Of a DNA stretch of 64,000 bases, positions 1-8,038 are shown piece by piece. The translations under genes were made by a program, and so were the position numbers. Origin of the DNA: Mycolicibacterium austroafricanum (lineage in GTDB: Bacteria; Actinomycetota; Actinomycetes; Mycobacteriales; Mycobacteriaceae); contig NZ_HG964455.1 of assembly GCF_000612725.1 (NCBI RefSeq), positions 1-64,000 on the forward strand. The letters run 5' to 3'. How positions within the stretch are numbered: position 1 is the stretch's first letter; every line of letters starts with the position of its first letter. The notes below the pieces were generated by a model that was not told the DNA's origin, made no database searches, and was given only the letters and a program-made list of their open reading frames with translations.

Positions 1-228
1 TCACCACGCACACCCGCGACCACACAGGTGGAGCCACTTCTAGCCGTCCACCCGGGGCCAAATCAGGCTGTCACAGCCAACAAAGAGGCCGACAAGGCTC
101 CGTTGATCGCCAAGGGCAGCTATGGACAGCCGGTACTACATCCGGCGTTCGCCGGGGCGCAGACAGCGAGGTCGACGCTTGCGGCGCTTCTGGGCCGGCT
201 CAACTTCGAGGCGGCAACCGATGAGTAG
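1..228 (+). CDS. C-terminal end of a phage terminase small-subunit-like protein (partial)
   Basis: The frame is open from the first base of the window to a TAG at 226-228, so the true start lies outside. The last 40 residues, with KGSYGQPVLHP followed by a Leu/Ala-rich helix and LLGRLNFE, resemble the C-terminus of P27-type phage terminase small subunits, which often end in a 'GQP.. HP.....R..L..LL..L' pattern. The next gene starts inside its last codons (ATG at 221), an arrangement typical of compact phage or integrated-element operons. If correct, the left edge of the window is the end of a prophage or prophage remnant. No integrase or att site is visible here. The family call rests on a short stretch only and is tentative. 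Confidence 0.4.
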   Translation, partial: SPRTPATTQVEPLLAVHPGPNQAVTANKEADKAPLIAKGSYGQPVLHPAFAGAQTARSTLAALLGRLNFEAATDE

Positions 229-529
229 CGCAAGCCGGAAGACACGACGGCGTAACCGTCGCAACATCACCGACCCCGAGGCTCTGGCTGCCCGTATGCC
301 TGACGAACTCCGCTCGTTCGACGGGTACGGCACCCCGGCGGATTTCCACCGCACAGCGGCACGGATCGCAGCGTGGTTGGACACCCAAGCGCCGGGACAT
401 GCCGCAGAGCTGGTCTATGGCGTGATGCAGGCAGCCGGCCTGTCGGCTACCAACTGGTATCGGGCCGTATTCGACCAACAAGCGACAGAGAACCGCAAGG
501 CTCTGACGCGACCGGACGCGACCGCCTGA
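221..529 (+). CDS. hypothetical protein, 102 aa, coupled to the terminase-like gene
   Basis: The ATG at 221 overlaps the final codons and stop of the preceding gene, which suggests translational coupling. The product starts with a very basic segment rich in Arg and Lys (about residues 4-16), followed by a mostly helical region with several Trp and Ala residues. No signal peptide or membrane segment is visible. I do not recognise the family. The basic N-terminus and the neighbour would fit a small phage or mobile-element protein that contacts nucleic acid, but that is inference. The DNA is less GC-skewed than the core genes to the right. Confidence 0.5.
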   Translation: MSSASRKTRRRNRRNITDPEALAARMPDELRSFDGYGTPADFHRTAARIAAWLDTQAPGHAAELVYGVMQAAGLSATNWYRAVFDQQATENRKALTRPDATA

Positions 530-608
530 GACGTATCGCCCACGTTGACTACGTCATGGTCCGCAAGTGATGACAACGAGGAGAACGTCGACGTCGGCCC
601 AAGCGTCG

Positions 609-1274
609 TCAAGCTCGAAAGTTCAGGAGAGATTTGCCCGTGGCCGAGATTGCTAGCTGCCCTTGCTCGATGAACGCAGCACGCTTGCCCTCCATCCGAA
701 GTTGCGCCAGAGGGTACTTCTCTGCCGCCTCGTAAGTACTGCCGTCGTCCACGCGCTGCAGTGCTTCTCCCAGTCTGGCGAAGTACAGCTTCTGCTCGGC
801 CACCGGGCTCTCTTGGTCTGGGGCCTCCTTCTTCAGCCTGGCCAAGACTTCTGCTTGTCTGGCTTTCAATCGAGTACGGGATGTCTGCGCATTGATCGCA
901 CAGGTAATGAAATCGTCCGTGGCTGTTTTGAGCTCACGACAGGCAACGGCCAGATCGACATCGCCCATCATCCGCAGTTGCTCGGTGATAGTTCTCATCC
1001 TCGCAGTGGGCGTGGGGGCAGACTCACGGTTGACATCGGGGGATTCGGCCGACTCCTGGCCGATCACCGACGCACAGAACGCCTCGGCATCTTGCACATT
1101 GGCGAGTGCTTCAGAAGTCAGCCTCAGAAGAGTGTCGCGCCGCCAGCCGTTCAACTCCCGCTTGTTGGCGCTTCTGAGCGTGAAGATAAGCGTGATCATG
1201 GCGGCGATGAACAACAGGATTGAACCGTAATCGACCCATGACGGTGGTCCGGCACCCTCGATATGGATCACCAC
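609..1274 (-). CDS. membrane-anchored hypothetical protein with coiled-coil tail, 221 aa
   Basis: The N-terminus carries one clear membrane helix (about residues 17-34, ILLFIAAMITLIFTL) followed by Arg/Lys-rich residues, so the remaining ~185 residues should face the cytoplasm. That tail is Ala/Glu/Arg/Leu-rich with long runs free of helix breakers and looks coiled-coil. No enzymatic motif is visible. It sits alone between the phage-like remnant and the thioesterase gene. Its codon use is less extreme in GC than that of the core genes, which would fit an accessory or element-borne gene. Start chosen at the ATG on 1274, just before the hydrophobic segment. Function unknown. Confidence 0.6.
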   Translation of the reverse strand: MVIHIEGAGPPSWVDYGSILLFIAAMITLIFTLRSANKRELNGWRRDTLLRLTSEALANVQDAEAFCASVIGQESAESPDVNRESAPTPTARMRTITEQLRMMGDVDLAVACRELKTATDDFITCAINAQTSRTRLKARQAEVLARLKKEAPDQESPVAEQKLYFARLGEALQRVDDGSTYEAAEKYPLAQLRMEGKRAAFIEQGQLAISATGKSLLNFRA

Positions 1275-1440
1275 TTAGCCATCGTGCACCTTGTCCTGCC
1301 GATCACCGAACGACGCGCGGAAGAGCCCGACGTCGAACCCAGTAGGTGGTTAACGCACAGTGCACGCGCTCCCCGACTCCAGAGAGCCGTAAGCTGGCTA
1401 GATGTGCGGAACCGGTTACCGTCAATGCCTAGTGATTTGG

Positions 1441-1452
1441 TAGCGTTCCGCC
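1441..1452 (+). promoter_or_regulatory. leaderless -10 box for the PaaI-type thioesterase
   Basis: TAGCGT at 1441-1446 fits the mycobacterial -10 pattern TANNNT and is followed by 6 nt and then the ATG at 1453. No Shine-Dalgarno sequence precedes the ATG. This is the usual geometry of a leaderless mycobacterial transcript. No good -35 box is visible. Confidence 0.5.
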
Positions 1453-1839
1453 ATGCAGGTCACCCCGGGCCACCTGTTCGCCCAGATGGATTTCCGCGAC
1501 GTCGAGGACTCGGACGAACGGATGATCATCGAGCTCGACAACCGTCCCGATCTGGTGAACCGGCGCGGCGCCCTACAGGGTGGTCTGGTCGCCACCCTGA
1601 TCGACATCGCGGCCGGCCGGCTGGCCGACCGGCACGTGGGCCCGGGCCAGGACGTCACCACGGCGGACATGACCATTCACTACCTGTCTCCGGTGCTGGA
1701 CGGTCCGGCCCGGGCCGAGGCCACCGTCGTCCGCGCGGGCCGCAAGCTCTCTGTCATCGCCGTGGACGTCACCGACGTCTCCCGGGGCCGGCTCGCCGCG
1801 CGGGCGACCGTGAGCTTCGCGGTACTCGATCCGCGTTAG
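1453..1839 (+). CDS. PaaI-family hotdog thioesterase, 128 aa
   Basis: Single hotdog-fold protein of the usual size for the PaaI/YdiI acyl-CoA thioesterase group. Features seen are the helix-entry segment LVNRRGALQGGLVATLIDIAAG (about residues 35-56), where families of this type carry N-x-x-G..HGG with a catalytic Asp/Glu near the following helix, and the strand TADMTIHYLSPV followed by ARAEATVVRAGRKLSV, typical of the second half of the fold. It should hydrolyse a CoA thioester in the cytoplasm; the substrate cannot be read from sequence. It ends convergently with the TetR gene, the stop codons overlapping at 1836-1839. A leaderless start at 1453 is supported by the -10 box just upstream. Confidence 0.8.
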   Translation: MQVTPGHLFAQMDFRDVEDSDERMIIELDNRPDLVNRRGALQGGLVATLIDIAAGRLADRHVGPGQDVTTADMTIHYLSPVLDGPARAEATVVRAGRKLSVIAVDVTDVSRGRLAARATVSFAVLDPR

Positions 1840-2438
1840 ACGACCTCGATCGACGCCAGCGCGGCCCGCACCCGGTCGGGCAGTGAGCCGCCGTGGACCA
1901 GCCAGTCGTCCAGCGCGATCCGCACCGACGCCATGGCCAGCGCCCCGAGCAACCGCGGCCTGGGATCGTCGGGCGCCGGATCCGGACACCGAGGACCGAG
2001 AAGCTCGGCGATCGCCGACTCGTAGCGCAGATAGATCTGCAGCGTCCACGCGCTGAACACCGGTGACGACCGGGTCAGGGTGGCCAGCTCGCGCACCTGA
2101 CCGCTGATCGCATCGAAGCCGTCGCCCAGGTCCTCGAAGGCCGCGGCCAGCGCCGCACCCGCGGGCAGATGCGGGGGTTGGGCGGCGATCGCGGCGGTGA
2201 TGAGGTCCAGCCAGTGCGCCGTCATACCCTCGGCGACGGCGTCCTCTTTGGCGCTGAAGTACCGGAAGAACGTCGCCCGGCCCACCTCGGCGGCCGCGGC
2301 GATGCGCTCGACGGTCGCCGCGGCGAGGCCGTGGTCGATCACGGACTGCGCCGCCGCCGCCGCGATCCGGGCTTTCGTCGCGCGCTGCTTGCGCACCGTC
2401 AGACTCTCTCCCGAATCCACCCCTGAGACGACGTCCAT
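1836..2438 (-). CDS. TetR-family transcriptional regulator, 200 aa
   Basis: An N-terminal helix-turn-helix at about residues 18-62 shows the TetR pattern (ARIAAAAAQSVIDHG, then VERIAAAAEVGRATFFRYF.. K). The ~140-residue C-terminal domain is helical and divergent, as expected for a ligand-binding/dimerisation domain. The gene is divergent from the DUF1214-sulfotransferase pair, and a perfect 7-3-7 palindrome lies across both start regions, so autoregulation and control of that pair are likely. Start chosen at ATG 2438. On the minus strand CATAGT lies 6 nt before this ATG, compatible with a leaderless transcript repressed by binding at the palindrome. The ligand is unknown. Confidence 0.85.
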   Translation of the reverse strand: MDVVSGVDSGESLTVRKQRATKARIAAAAAQSVIDHGLAAATVERIAAAAEVGRATFFRYFSAKEDAVAEGMTAHWLDLITAAIAAQPPHLPAGAALAAAFEDLGDGFDAISGQVRELATLTRSSPVFSAWTLQIYLRYESAIAELLGPRCPDPAPDDPRPRLLGALAMASVRIALDDWLVHGGSLPDRVRAALASIEVV

Positions 2439-2439
2439 G

Positions 2440-2456
2440 GTGAGACTATGTCTCAC
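2440..2456. promoter_or_regulatory. palindromic operator for the adjacent TetR regulator
   Basis: GTGAGACTATGTCTCAC is a perfect inverted repeat (7-bp arms, 3-bp centre) immediately before the ATG of the TetR gene and covering the possible ATG 2448 of the divergent gene. Both directions have a plausible -10 inside it, so a bound dimer would block both promoters. Assignment to the neighbouring TetR protein is inferred from position. Confidence 0.75.
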
Positions 2457-3545
2457 ATGGATGCCGAGGGCAATCACGTGGCGGCGAGCCTGCAGTCGTG
2501 GCAGTTCGTCCAGCAGATGCTCGCCGACCTCACCACAACCGTCATCCAGGACGCGACCAGCGAACGGGAGTTGCTGGAAGGACTGGCCGTCATCGCCAAG
2601 ACCACCGCACTGTGCGCCGAGATGACGGTCGAGGCCGATGCGCAGCGGCCGCGCTTCTTCGACATGTGCACCGAAACCAGGCTGATCGGCGGGCCGAATC
2701 CCGACGGCCGATACCTGCTTGCCATGATCCGCGGCGACCGCACCTACCGGGTCACCGGGAACCGGGGCAGCAGCGCCTATCTCGGATTCCAGGTGCTGGC
2801 GGGCACGGGCCTCACCCCCCGCCGCATGGCCTGCTACCTCGGTGACCGTGAACTGGTCTGCGAGGGCGGATCTTTCGACTTCCTGCTGTCCGCAACGCGC
2901 CCGGCACCCGAGACGCTGGGCAGCGCGCAGTGGCTGCAGATCCCCGACGACGCGTCCTCGATCGTGGTCCGCGAGTACATCGGCGACCGCGAGGCCGAGA
3001 CCCCGGCGTCGATGTCCGTCGAATGCGTGGACGCCGATCCGCTGCAACCCATTTCAGACGAGGCACTGGCCGCGGCCTTCACCGCGATGGCGTGGACGAT
3101 CGTGAAGCTCGCCACGCTGCACCGGACCGTCAAGCCCGAACTGCTCAGCGCGCCCAACGTGCTGGTGACCGCAGAGGCTGCCGAATTGGGCAGCGCCGAG
3201 ACCACCCCCGACAACCTCTACATGATCGGGTCGTTCGCGCTGGAGGCCGACGAGACGCTGCTCCTCGAGTTCACCCCTCCCGACACCCGGTACTGGAACG
3301 TCACACTGGAGAACGTCTGGCACGAGTGCCTGGAGCCGAGGCACCGGCACAGCTCGGTGACCAACAGGGGCGTCCGGCCGGACCCGGCCGGCGTCGTGCG
3401 GATTGCGGTTTCCGGCAAGGATTTCGGGCACGGTCACTGGCTCGACACCGGCGGCCGTCACCGTGGGTTCGTGGTGGTGCGCTGGCTGGACAACCCCGCG
3501 GCGCCGGTGGTGCGCAGCACGGTCCGGCGCGGGGCCGGCTCATGA
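2448..3545 (+). CDS. DUF1214-type protein, 365 aa
   Basis: The C-terminal half has features of the DUF1214 family: GSFALEADETLLLEF, then RYWNVTLENVWHECLE, then SVTNRGVRPDPAGVVRIAVS and a final region with HWLDTGGRHRGFVVVRW. A related protein is encoded at 37810-38964, and both lie near a sulfotransferase gene. The role of the family is unclear and no catalytic residues can be named. The next gene overlaps by ATGA (3542-3545), so the two are co-translated. ATG 2448 lies inside the operator palindrome; ATG 2457, just after it and 7 nt from GACTAT, is an equally good leaderless start. Confidence 0.75.
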   Translation: MSHMDAEGNHVAASLQSWQFVQQMLADLTTTVIQDATSERELLEGLAVIAKTTALCAEMTVEADAQRPRFFDMCTETRLIGGPNPDGRYLLAMIRGDRTYRVTGNRGSSAYLGFQVLAGTGLTPRRMACYLGDRELVCEGGSFDFLLSATRPAPETLGSAQWLQIPDDASSIVVREYIGDREAETPASMSVECVDADPLQPISDEALAAAFTAMAWTIVKLATLHRTVKPELLSAPNVLVTAEAAELGSAETTPDNLYMIGSFALEADETLLLEFTPPDTRYWNVTLENVWHECLEPRHRHSSVTNRGVRPDPAGVVRIAVSGKDFGHGHWLDTGGRHRGFVVVRWLDNPAAPVVRSTVRRGAGS

Positions 3546-4714
3546 CCGCCGACCGGTTCGACCCGGACCGCCTCGTGGAGCAGGCCTGCGCGGCCGCCGG
3601 TCTGGATGACTTCGGCGACGACGGCAGCTGGCGCGACGGCCTGCATCGGTTGTGCGACGGCCTGGTCGCCGACGCCCGGCTGAACGACCTCGGGGTCGAG
3701 ATCGCCGCCATGGACATCCACCGTGCGCTGACCAGCAGGCTGGCGATCGTCGACTGGCGGGCGCGCCATCCGGCGATCGGCGCGGCGCCGGTGCCGCGGC
3801 CCATCTTCATCGTGGGTCAACCCAGGACCGGCACGACCATCCTGTTCGATCTGCTGGCCCAGGATCCGGCGTTGCGCCCGCCGCTGACGTGGGAGGTCGA
3901 CAACCCCTTCCCCCCGCCTGAACCCGAGACCTACGACACCGATCCCCGAATCGCGCAGACGCAGGCCAACATCGAGATGTCGGAGCAGATCGTGCCCGGC
4001 CTGCTGGCACACCATCCGATGGGCGCACTGGTCGGGCAGGAGTGCGTACGCATCACCGCGGGCCAGTTCACCAGCATGATCTTCCCGACGCAGTACCGGC
4101 TGCCCGACTACTACCGCTGGCTTCTGTACGACGCCGATCACGGTCCGGCCTACCGCTACCACCGGATGTTCCTGCAGCACCTGCAGTCCGGCGTCGGGGG
4201 CCGATGGCTGCTGAAGTCACCGGCACACCTCTGGCAGCTCGACGCACTGGTGGCCGAGTATCCCGAGGCGCTGATCGTGCAGACGCACCGCGATCCGCTC
4301 AACGTCATCTCGTCGATCAGTGCTCTGCTGCACCATCTGCGCCGGCTGGCGTCCGACGAATCCTCCATCCCCGACTGCGCGGCGCAGTCCCGCGAGCAGA
4401 TCATCGTGGGCCTCCAGCGCGCCATGGCGTTGCGGGACTCCGGGGCGCTGGCCGCCCACCAGGTGGTCGATGTGCATTTCGCCGATTTCATGCGCGACCC
4501 GTTCGAGACGCTCCGCACGCTCTACCGGCGCCTGGGCCGCGAACTGGACCCGGTCACCGAGCAGCGGATGCGCGCCCATCTCGCCGCACATCCGGGTGAC
4601 CACGGCGGGGGCAGATACCGGTGGGCCGATACCGGCCTGGACGCCGCAGAGGTGCGCGATCAGGTCAGGGCCTATCAGCAGCGCTACGACGTTCCCGACG
4701 AACCGCTCAGGTAG
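3542..4714 (+). CDS. sulfotransferase-family protein, 390 aa
   Basis: A PAPS-binding P-loop is visible at about residues 90-99 (IVGQPRTGTT), and the 3'-phosphate-binding segment THRDP lies near residue 249 after LLKSPAHLW. These are hallmarks of the large mycobacterial sulfotransferase family that acts on lipids or small alcohols. A basic, Tyr-rich tail with RYRWADTGL closes the protein, as in relatives. It overlaps the DUF1214 gene by ATGA and presumably acts with it; the acceptor is unknown. Its 3' end overlaps the convergent DUF1707 gene by 8 bp. Cytoplasmic; no signal or membrane segment. Confidence 0.85.
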   Translation: MTADRFDPDRLVEQACAAAGLDDFGDDGSWRDGLHRLCDGLVADARLNDLGVEIAAMDIHRALTSRLAIVDWRARHPAIGAAPVPRPIFIVGQPRTGTTILFDLLAQDPALRPPLTWEVDNPFPPPEPETYDTDPRIAQTQANIEMSEQIVPGLLAHHPMGALVGQECVRITAGQFTSMIFPTQYRLPDYYRWLLYDADHGPAYRYHRMFLQHLQSGVGGRWLLKSPAHLWQLDALVAEYPEALIVQTHRDPLNVISSISALLHHLRRLASDESSIPDCAAQSREQIIVGLQRAMALRDSGALAAHQVVDVHFADFMRDPFETLRTLYRRLGRELDPVTEQRMRAHLAAHPGDHGGGRYRWADTGLDAAEVRDQVRAYQQRYDVPDEPLR

Positions 4715-5342
4715 TGCGCAGCGGGCCCAGCCGCCACGACTTACGTGGGCCGCGGATGTCGACCGAACCGCACACCACCTTGCCGGTGAGGATCACGTGC
4801 GGGTTGCCCTCGGCGGGGGCGTCCTTGCGGTGGTCGTGGGCGCTGCCGACGTTGACCTCGACGTCGTCGATGGACGCGCTGGCCCCGTCCGGCAGCCGCA
4901 GCTCCAGGCCGCCGAACTTCATGTCGAGCTCGATGACCACGATCGGTCCCGCGAACCGCGCCCGCGTCAGATCGAGGTCCACCGACCCCATCCGCCGGTG
5001 CAGCGCCAGCCGGGACGGCACCACCCACTCCCCCTGCCTCTTGAGCGAGCCCAGCACACCGCGCAGCTCGACCCGGTCGGCGGCCGAGGTCACGATCGCG
5101 CCGGGACCCGGCAGGTCGCCGACGAGGGAATCGAGTTCCGAGCGCATCCTGGCCTGCGACACCGCCGCCGAGCGCTCCTCGAACTCACCGATGTCGATCA
5201 GGCCGAGAGCGACGGCGTTGTGCAGCCGGCGCAGCGTGCCGTTGCGGTCGGCGTCGGAAATCCGCATCTCGACCGCCCCGGGAGCGTGCAGAGCCTCCGC
5301 GTCGGCGAGGCGGCGGGTCCGGCTGTGGTTGACGTCGGTCAT
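4707..5342 (-). CDS. DUF1707 domain protein with C-terminal LiaF-like beta domain, 211 aa
   Basis: Residues about 22-78 match the DUF1707 pattern: MRISDADRNGTLRRLHNAVA, GLIDIGEFEERS, and MRSELDSLVGDLP. The second half (about 118-205) is a beta-rich segment, GSVDLDLTRARF followed by LELRLPDG, like the cell-wall-active-antibiotic-response domain of LiaF-type proteins. No membrane helix is visible, so it is probably cytoplasmic or peripheral. The ATG at 5342 has a GGAAGG ribosome binding site; the in-frame ATG at 5354 is less likely. It may take part in envelope-stress sensing, but that is inference from the domain pair. Confidence 0.75.
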   Translation of the reverse strand: MTDVNHSRTRRLADAEALHAPGAVEMRISDADRNGTLRRLHNAVALGLIDIGEFEERSAAVSQARMRSELDSLVGDLPGPGAIVTSAADRVELRGVLGSLKRQGEWVVPSRLALHRRMGSVDLDLTRARFAGPIVVIELDMKFGGLELRLPDGASASIDDVEVNVGSAHDHRKDAPAEGNPHVILTGKVVCGSVDIRGPRKSWRLGPLRTT

Positions 5343-5369
5343 GGCGCCTTCCACGGTACCGCCGCCGGG

Positions 5370-7184
5370 TCAGGCCAGATAGTCCGGCGGCAGGGAGTCG
5401 AGCATGCCCTTGAGCATCCTTACCGCGTACTCCGAACTTCCGCCGCCGACGATCAGCGCCGAGAACGCCATGTCGCCGCGGTAGCCGGTGAACCACGAGT
5501 GTGAGCCGCCGGCGAACTCGGCCTCCCCGGTCTTGCCGCGCACGTCGCCGGCGCCCTGCAGGTCCTCGGCCGTGCCGTTGGTGACCACGAGGCGCATCAT
5601 CGGGCGCAGGCTTTCCACCACCTCTTGCGAGATCTGCTGCTGCTCGCCGGTGACCCGGGTGTCGCGCCCCTCGATCAGGCGCGGCACCGGGGTGCGGCCC
5701 GCCGCGACCGTCGCCGCGGCCAACGCCATGCCGAACGGGCTGGCCAGCACCTTGCCCTGGCCGAAGCCGTCCTCGGTGCGCTCGGTGAGGTTGACGGTCG
5801 GCGGCACCGAGCCGCTGACCGTGGACAGTCCGGGAATGTCGTAGTCGGGTCCGATGCCGTACTGCGAGGCGGCCTGGGTCAGACCGCGGGGCGGCATCCT
5901 GCTGGCCAGTTCGGCGAAGGTGGTGTTGCACGAACTCGCGAACGCCCGCGACATCGGGACGGTGCCCAGGTCGAAACCGCCGTAATTGGGCACGGTGCGG
6001 TGCCCGATGTCCATGCTGCCGGGACAGCCGAGAAGGGTGTTGGGCGTAGCCATCTGGCGTTCGATCGCCGCGCCGGCGGTCACGATCTTGAACGTCGAGC
6101 CGGGCGGGAACAGCCCCATGGTGGCCAGCGGGCCCTCCCGGTCGGCGGCCGAATTCTGCGCCACGGCCAGGATCTCGCCGGTGGAGGGCTTGATGACGAC
6201 GATCATCGCCTGTTTGTCGGTGATGTCGACCGCGTTCTGCGCCGCGTTCTGTACCGCGCGGTCCAGGCTGATGCTCACCGACGGCGCGGGCTGGCCGGGC
6301 ACTTCGTTGAGGACGTCGACGTCGACGCCGTTCTGGTTGACCGTGACGACGCGCCAGCCGGGGTCTCCGTCGAGGTCGTCGGCGACCGTCTTCTCGATCT
6401 CGTTGACCACCGCGGGCGCGAAAGTGTCGTCGGTGGGCACCATTTCGGGCTGCGGCGTGATCACCACACCGGGCACCGGGGCGAGAGCGGCGACCACGGC
6501 ATCGTGGTCGGCCTGGCGCAGGGTGATCAGGCTCAGCGGTCCCTTCGTCGAGCTGGCCTGCTCGGCGAGGCGCTGCGGGTCGAGGGTGTTGTCGAAGCGG
6601 TGCAGGACCCCGGCGACGGTGCGGGCGGTGGGCATCAGCTCGGCGCCGGCGGCCTGCGCGTCGAGGGCGAAGTGGTACCGGTAGCCGGGCACCAGCACGT
6701 TGGTGCCGGTGCGTTCGTGCACCGAGGCCCGCGGCGGCGGGTCGGCCCGCAGCGCGAAGGTCTGGTTCTCCCCCAGCCGCGGATGCAGGCCGGTGGCGCT
6801 CCAGCGCACCTCCCAGCGACCCTCGTCGCGCACCAGGTTCAGCTGTCCGTCGTAGGTCCAGGTGCGGTTCTTGGGCAGGTGCCAGGTGTAGCGGTAGGTC
6901 ACGCTGCCGGTGTCCTCGGCGTATTTGGAGCTCAGGATCTGGGCGTCCAGACCGGTGGCCTGCAGTCCCGCCCACGCCTCGTTCAGCGCGGCCCTGGCCT
7001 CTTCGGGGTCGTCGGCGAGCTGCGAGGCGGCCCCGGTGTCACCGGTGGCCAGCGCCGAGAAGAACTCCTCGGCGGTGGGTTCGGGTCCGTTGGGCCGCGG
7101 CGTGCAGGCCCCGAGCGTCACGACCAGAGCGGCCACGGTCGCCAACCCGGTCGTGCGTGTTGCGATTGTGAACAGTGTTGCCAT
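5370..7184 (-). CDS. class B penicillin-binding lipoprotein (Rv2864c type), 604 aa
   Basis: The start at ATG 7184 gives a lipoprotein signal peptide ending in the lipobox LGAC at about residues 24-27. A MecA_N/NTF2-like domain follows (about 35-150), then a dimerisation region and a transpeptidase domain with all active-site motifs: STFK (Ser about 363), SCN (about 418) and KTG (about 551). It should cross-link peptidoglycan at the outer face of the membrane. Length and position upstream of the GNAT-ispG-rip1-dxr block agree with M. tuberculosis Rv2864c. TAACAT lies 8 nt before the ATG, so a leaderless or near-leaderless mRNA is likely. Confidence 0.92.
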   Translation of the reverse strand: MATLFTIATRTTGLATVAALVVTLGACTPRPNGPEPTAEEFFSALATGDTGAASQLADDPEEARAALNEAWAGLQATGLDAQILSSKYAEDTGSVTYRYTWHLPKNRTWTYDGQLNLVRDEGRWEVRWSATGLHPRLGENQTFALRADPPPRASVHERTGTNVLVPGYRYHFALDAQAAGAELMPTARTVAGVLHRFDNTLDPQRLAEQASSTKGPLSLITLRQADHDAVVAALAPVPGVVITPQPEMVPTDDTFAPAVVNEIEKTVADDLDGDPGWRVVTVNQNGVDVDVLNEVPGQPAPSVSISLDRAVQNAAQNAVDITDKQAMIVVIKPSTGEILAVAQNSAADREGPLATMGLFPPGSTFKIVTAGAAIERQMATPNTLLGCPGSMDIGHRTVPNYGGFDLGTVPMSRAFASSCNTTFAELASRMPPRGLTQAASQYGIGPDYDIPGLSTVSGSVPPTVNLTERTEDGFGQGKVLASPFGMALAAATVAAGRTPVPRLIEGRDTRVTGEQQQISQEVVESLRPMMRLVVTNGTAEDLQGAGDVRGKTGEAEFAGGSHSWFTGYRGDMAFSALIVGGGSSEYAVRMLKGMLDSLPPDYLA

Positions 7185-7213
7185 TGAGGCAAATGTTAAG
7201 AAGTAACGATCCG

Positions 7214-7306
7214 ATTTCGGCGCAGGCGCACCGAGCCCTTCGCGCCGAAATTGCATTCCGGCAGGCCCGCACTCGCAAAAGCTCTGCTGGAATGCAATTT
7301 CGGCGC
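7214..7306. repeat. intergenic hairpin element with repeated ATTTCGGCGC arms
   Basis: Arms 7242-7264 and 7284-7306 form a 23-bp inverted repeat with one mismatch; the outer 18 bp (GCGCCGAAATTGCATTCC) pair perfectly around a 19-nt loop. A third copy of ATTTCGGCGC at 7214-7223 can pair with 7242-7251 instead, giving two mutually exclusive hairpins. It lies between the GNAT gene end and the penicillin-binding-protein start. It may act as a terminator, but there is no U-tract. Similar arms occur at 16732-16765 and 35063-35131. Confidence 0.75.
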
Positions 7307-7322
7307 AAAGGGAAAGGCGGGA

Positions 7323-8012
7323 TCAGGCGCCGGCGGCGGGTGCCCGCACCACCAACGGCACCGCCGGGAAGTACGCGGCCATCTCCGACCGTGACGCGCG
7401 CAGTGCCGCGGTGCCATAACCCTGCTTGCGGTGACTGGGGTGGATCCAGATGCGCACACCGACCTCGCCGTCGGCGAGGTCACCGAACACCATCCCGACC
7501 TTCGCGGACCCGACCTCGGCCACCAGCCAGGCGGCTTCCTCGGCCGCCACCCGCGCCACCGCGGCCGCGATCTCGTCGCCGAGGTCGCCCGCCGGCGCCG
7601 CGGTGCCGTCACCGGCCGAGCGCATGTCCTCGGTGCGGGCGGCGAAGATGTCGCGGTCCTGGTCGGCGGCGAACGGGCGCAGCAGCAGCCGGCGCGCCGA
7701 CCCCGGCGTCTGCTCGGGCGGGGTGTAGTTCTGCGCCCGGCTGTTGAGGTCCTCCAGTTCGGCGGCGATCCTGCGCCGTGACACCTTGGTGAGCCGGTCG
7801 AACGACAACCGCAGCACAGCTTCGGCGGCTTCGGCCGAGGTGTCGAGCAGATCGGCCAGCGAGTCGATCGCGGCGTCGTAGTCGTCGGAGGCGACGACGG
7901 CGTCGAGCACCTCGTGTCGGCGCTCCAAAGCGTGAACGAGTGCAGCAGCCATCTCGCGGCTCGCCGCGGTAGCCATCTCGCGGCTCGCAGCCGTCGCGTC
8001 CGGGTCGGTCAT
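7323..8012 (-). CDS. GNAT acetyltransferase with N-terminal helical domain, 229 aa
   Basis: The C-terminal ~100 residues carry the acetyl-CoA-binding signature of GNAT enzymes, with strands GMVFGDLADGEVGVRIWIHP and then RKQGYGTAALRA, the Q/R-x-x-G-x-G/A loop. The N-terminal ~100 residues are helical, and the stretch LLDTSAEAAEAVLRLSFDRL looks like a segment found in topoisomerase A subunits; its role is unknown. An octapeptide ATAASREM is repeated twice in tandem at the start (24-bp DNA repeat). On the minus strand TACTCT lies 6 nt before ATG 8012, a leaderless geometry. Substrate unknown. Confidence 0.75.
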   Translation of the reverse strand: MTDPDATAASREMATAASREMAAALVHALERRHEVLDAVVASDDYDAAIDSLADLLDTSAEAAEAVLRLSFDRLTKVSRRRIAAELEDLNSRAQNYTPPEQTPGSARRLLLRPFAADQDRDIFAARTEDMRSAGDGTAAPAGDLGDEIAAAVARVAAEEAAWLVAEVGSAKVGMVFGDLADGEVGVRIWIHPSHRKQGYGTAALRASRSEMAAYFPAVPLVVRAPAAGA

Positions 8013-8038
8013 GTCGCCAGAGTAGGCGGCCGGGCGGA

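Noticed and set aside
2812..3461. Minus-strand frames opposite the DUF1214 gene
   Set aside because: Shadows without start signals; the plus-strand gene is coupled to the sulfotransferase and carries family features.
5185..6975. Long open frames in alternative phases over the penicillin-binding-protein gene
   Set aside because: They lack family features, are Arg/Ala/Pro-rich and mirror the real gene; they are products of high GC content. The same applies to long antisense frames over ispG, rip1, dxr, P450, amiC and the sugar transferase.
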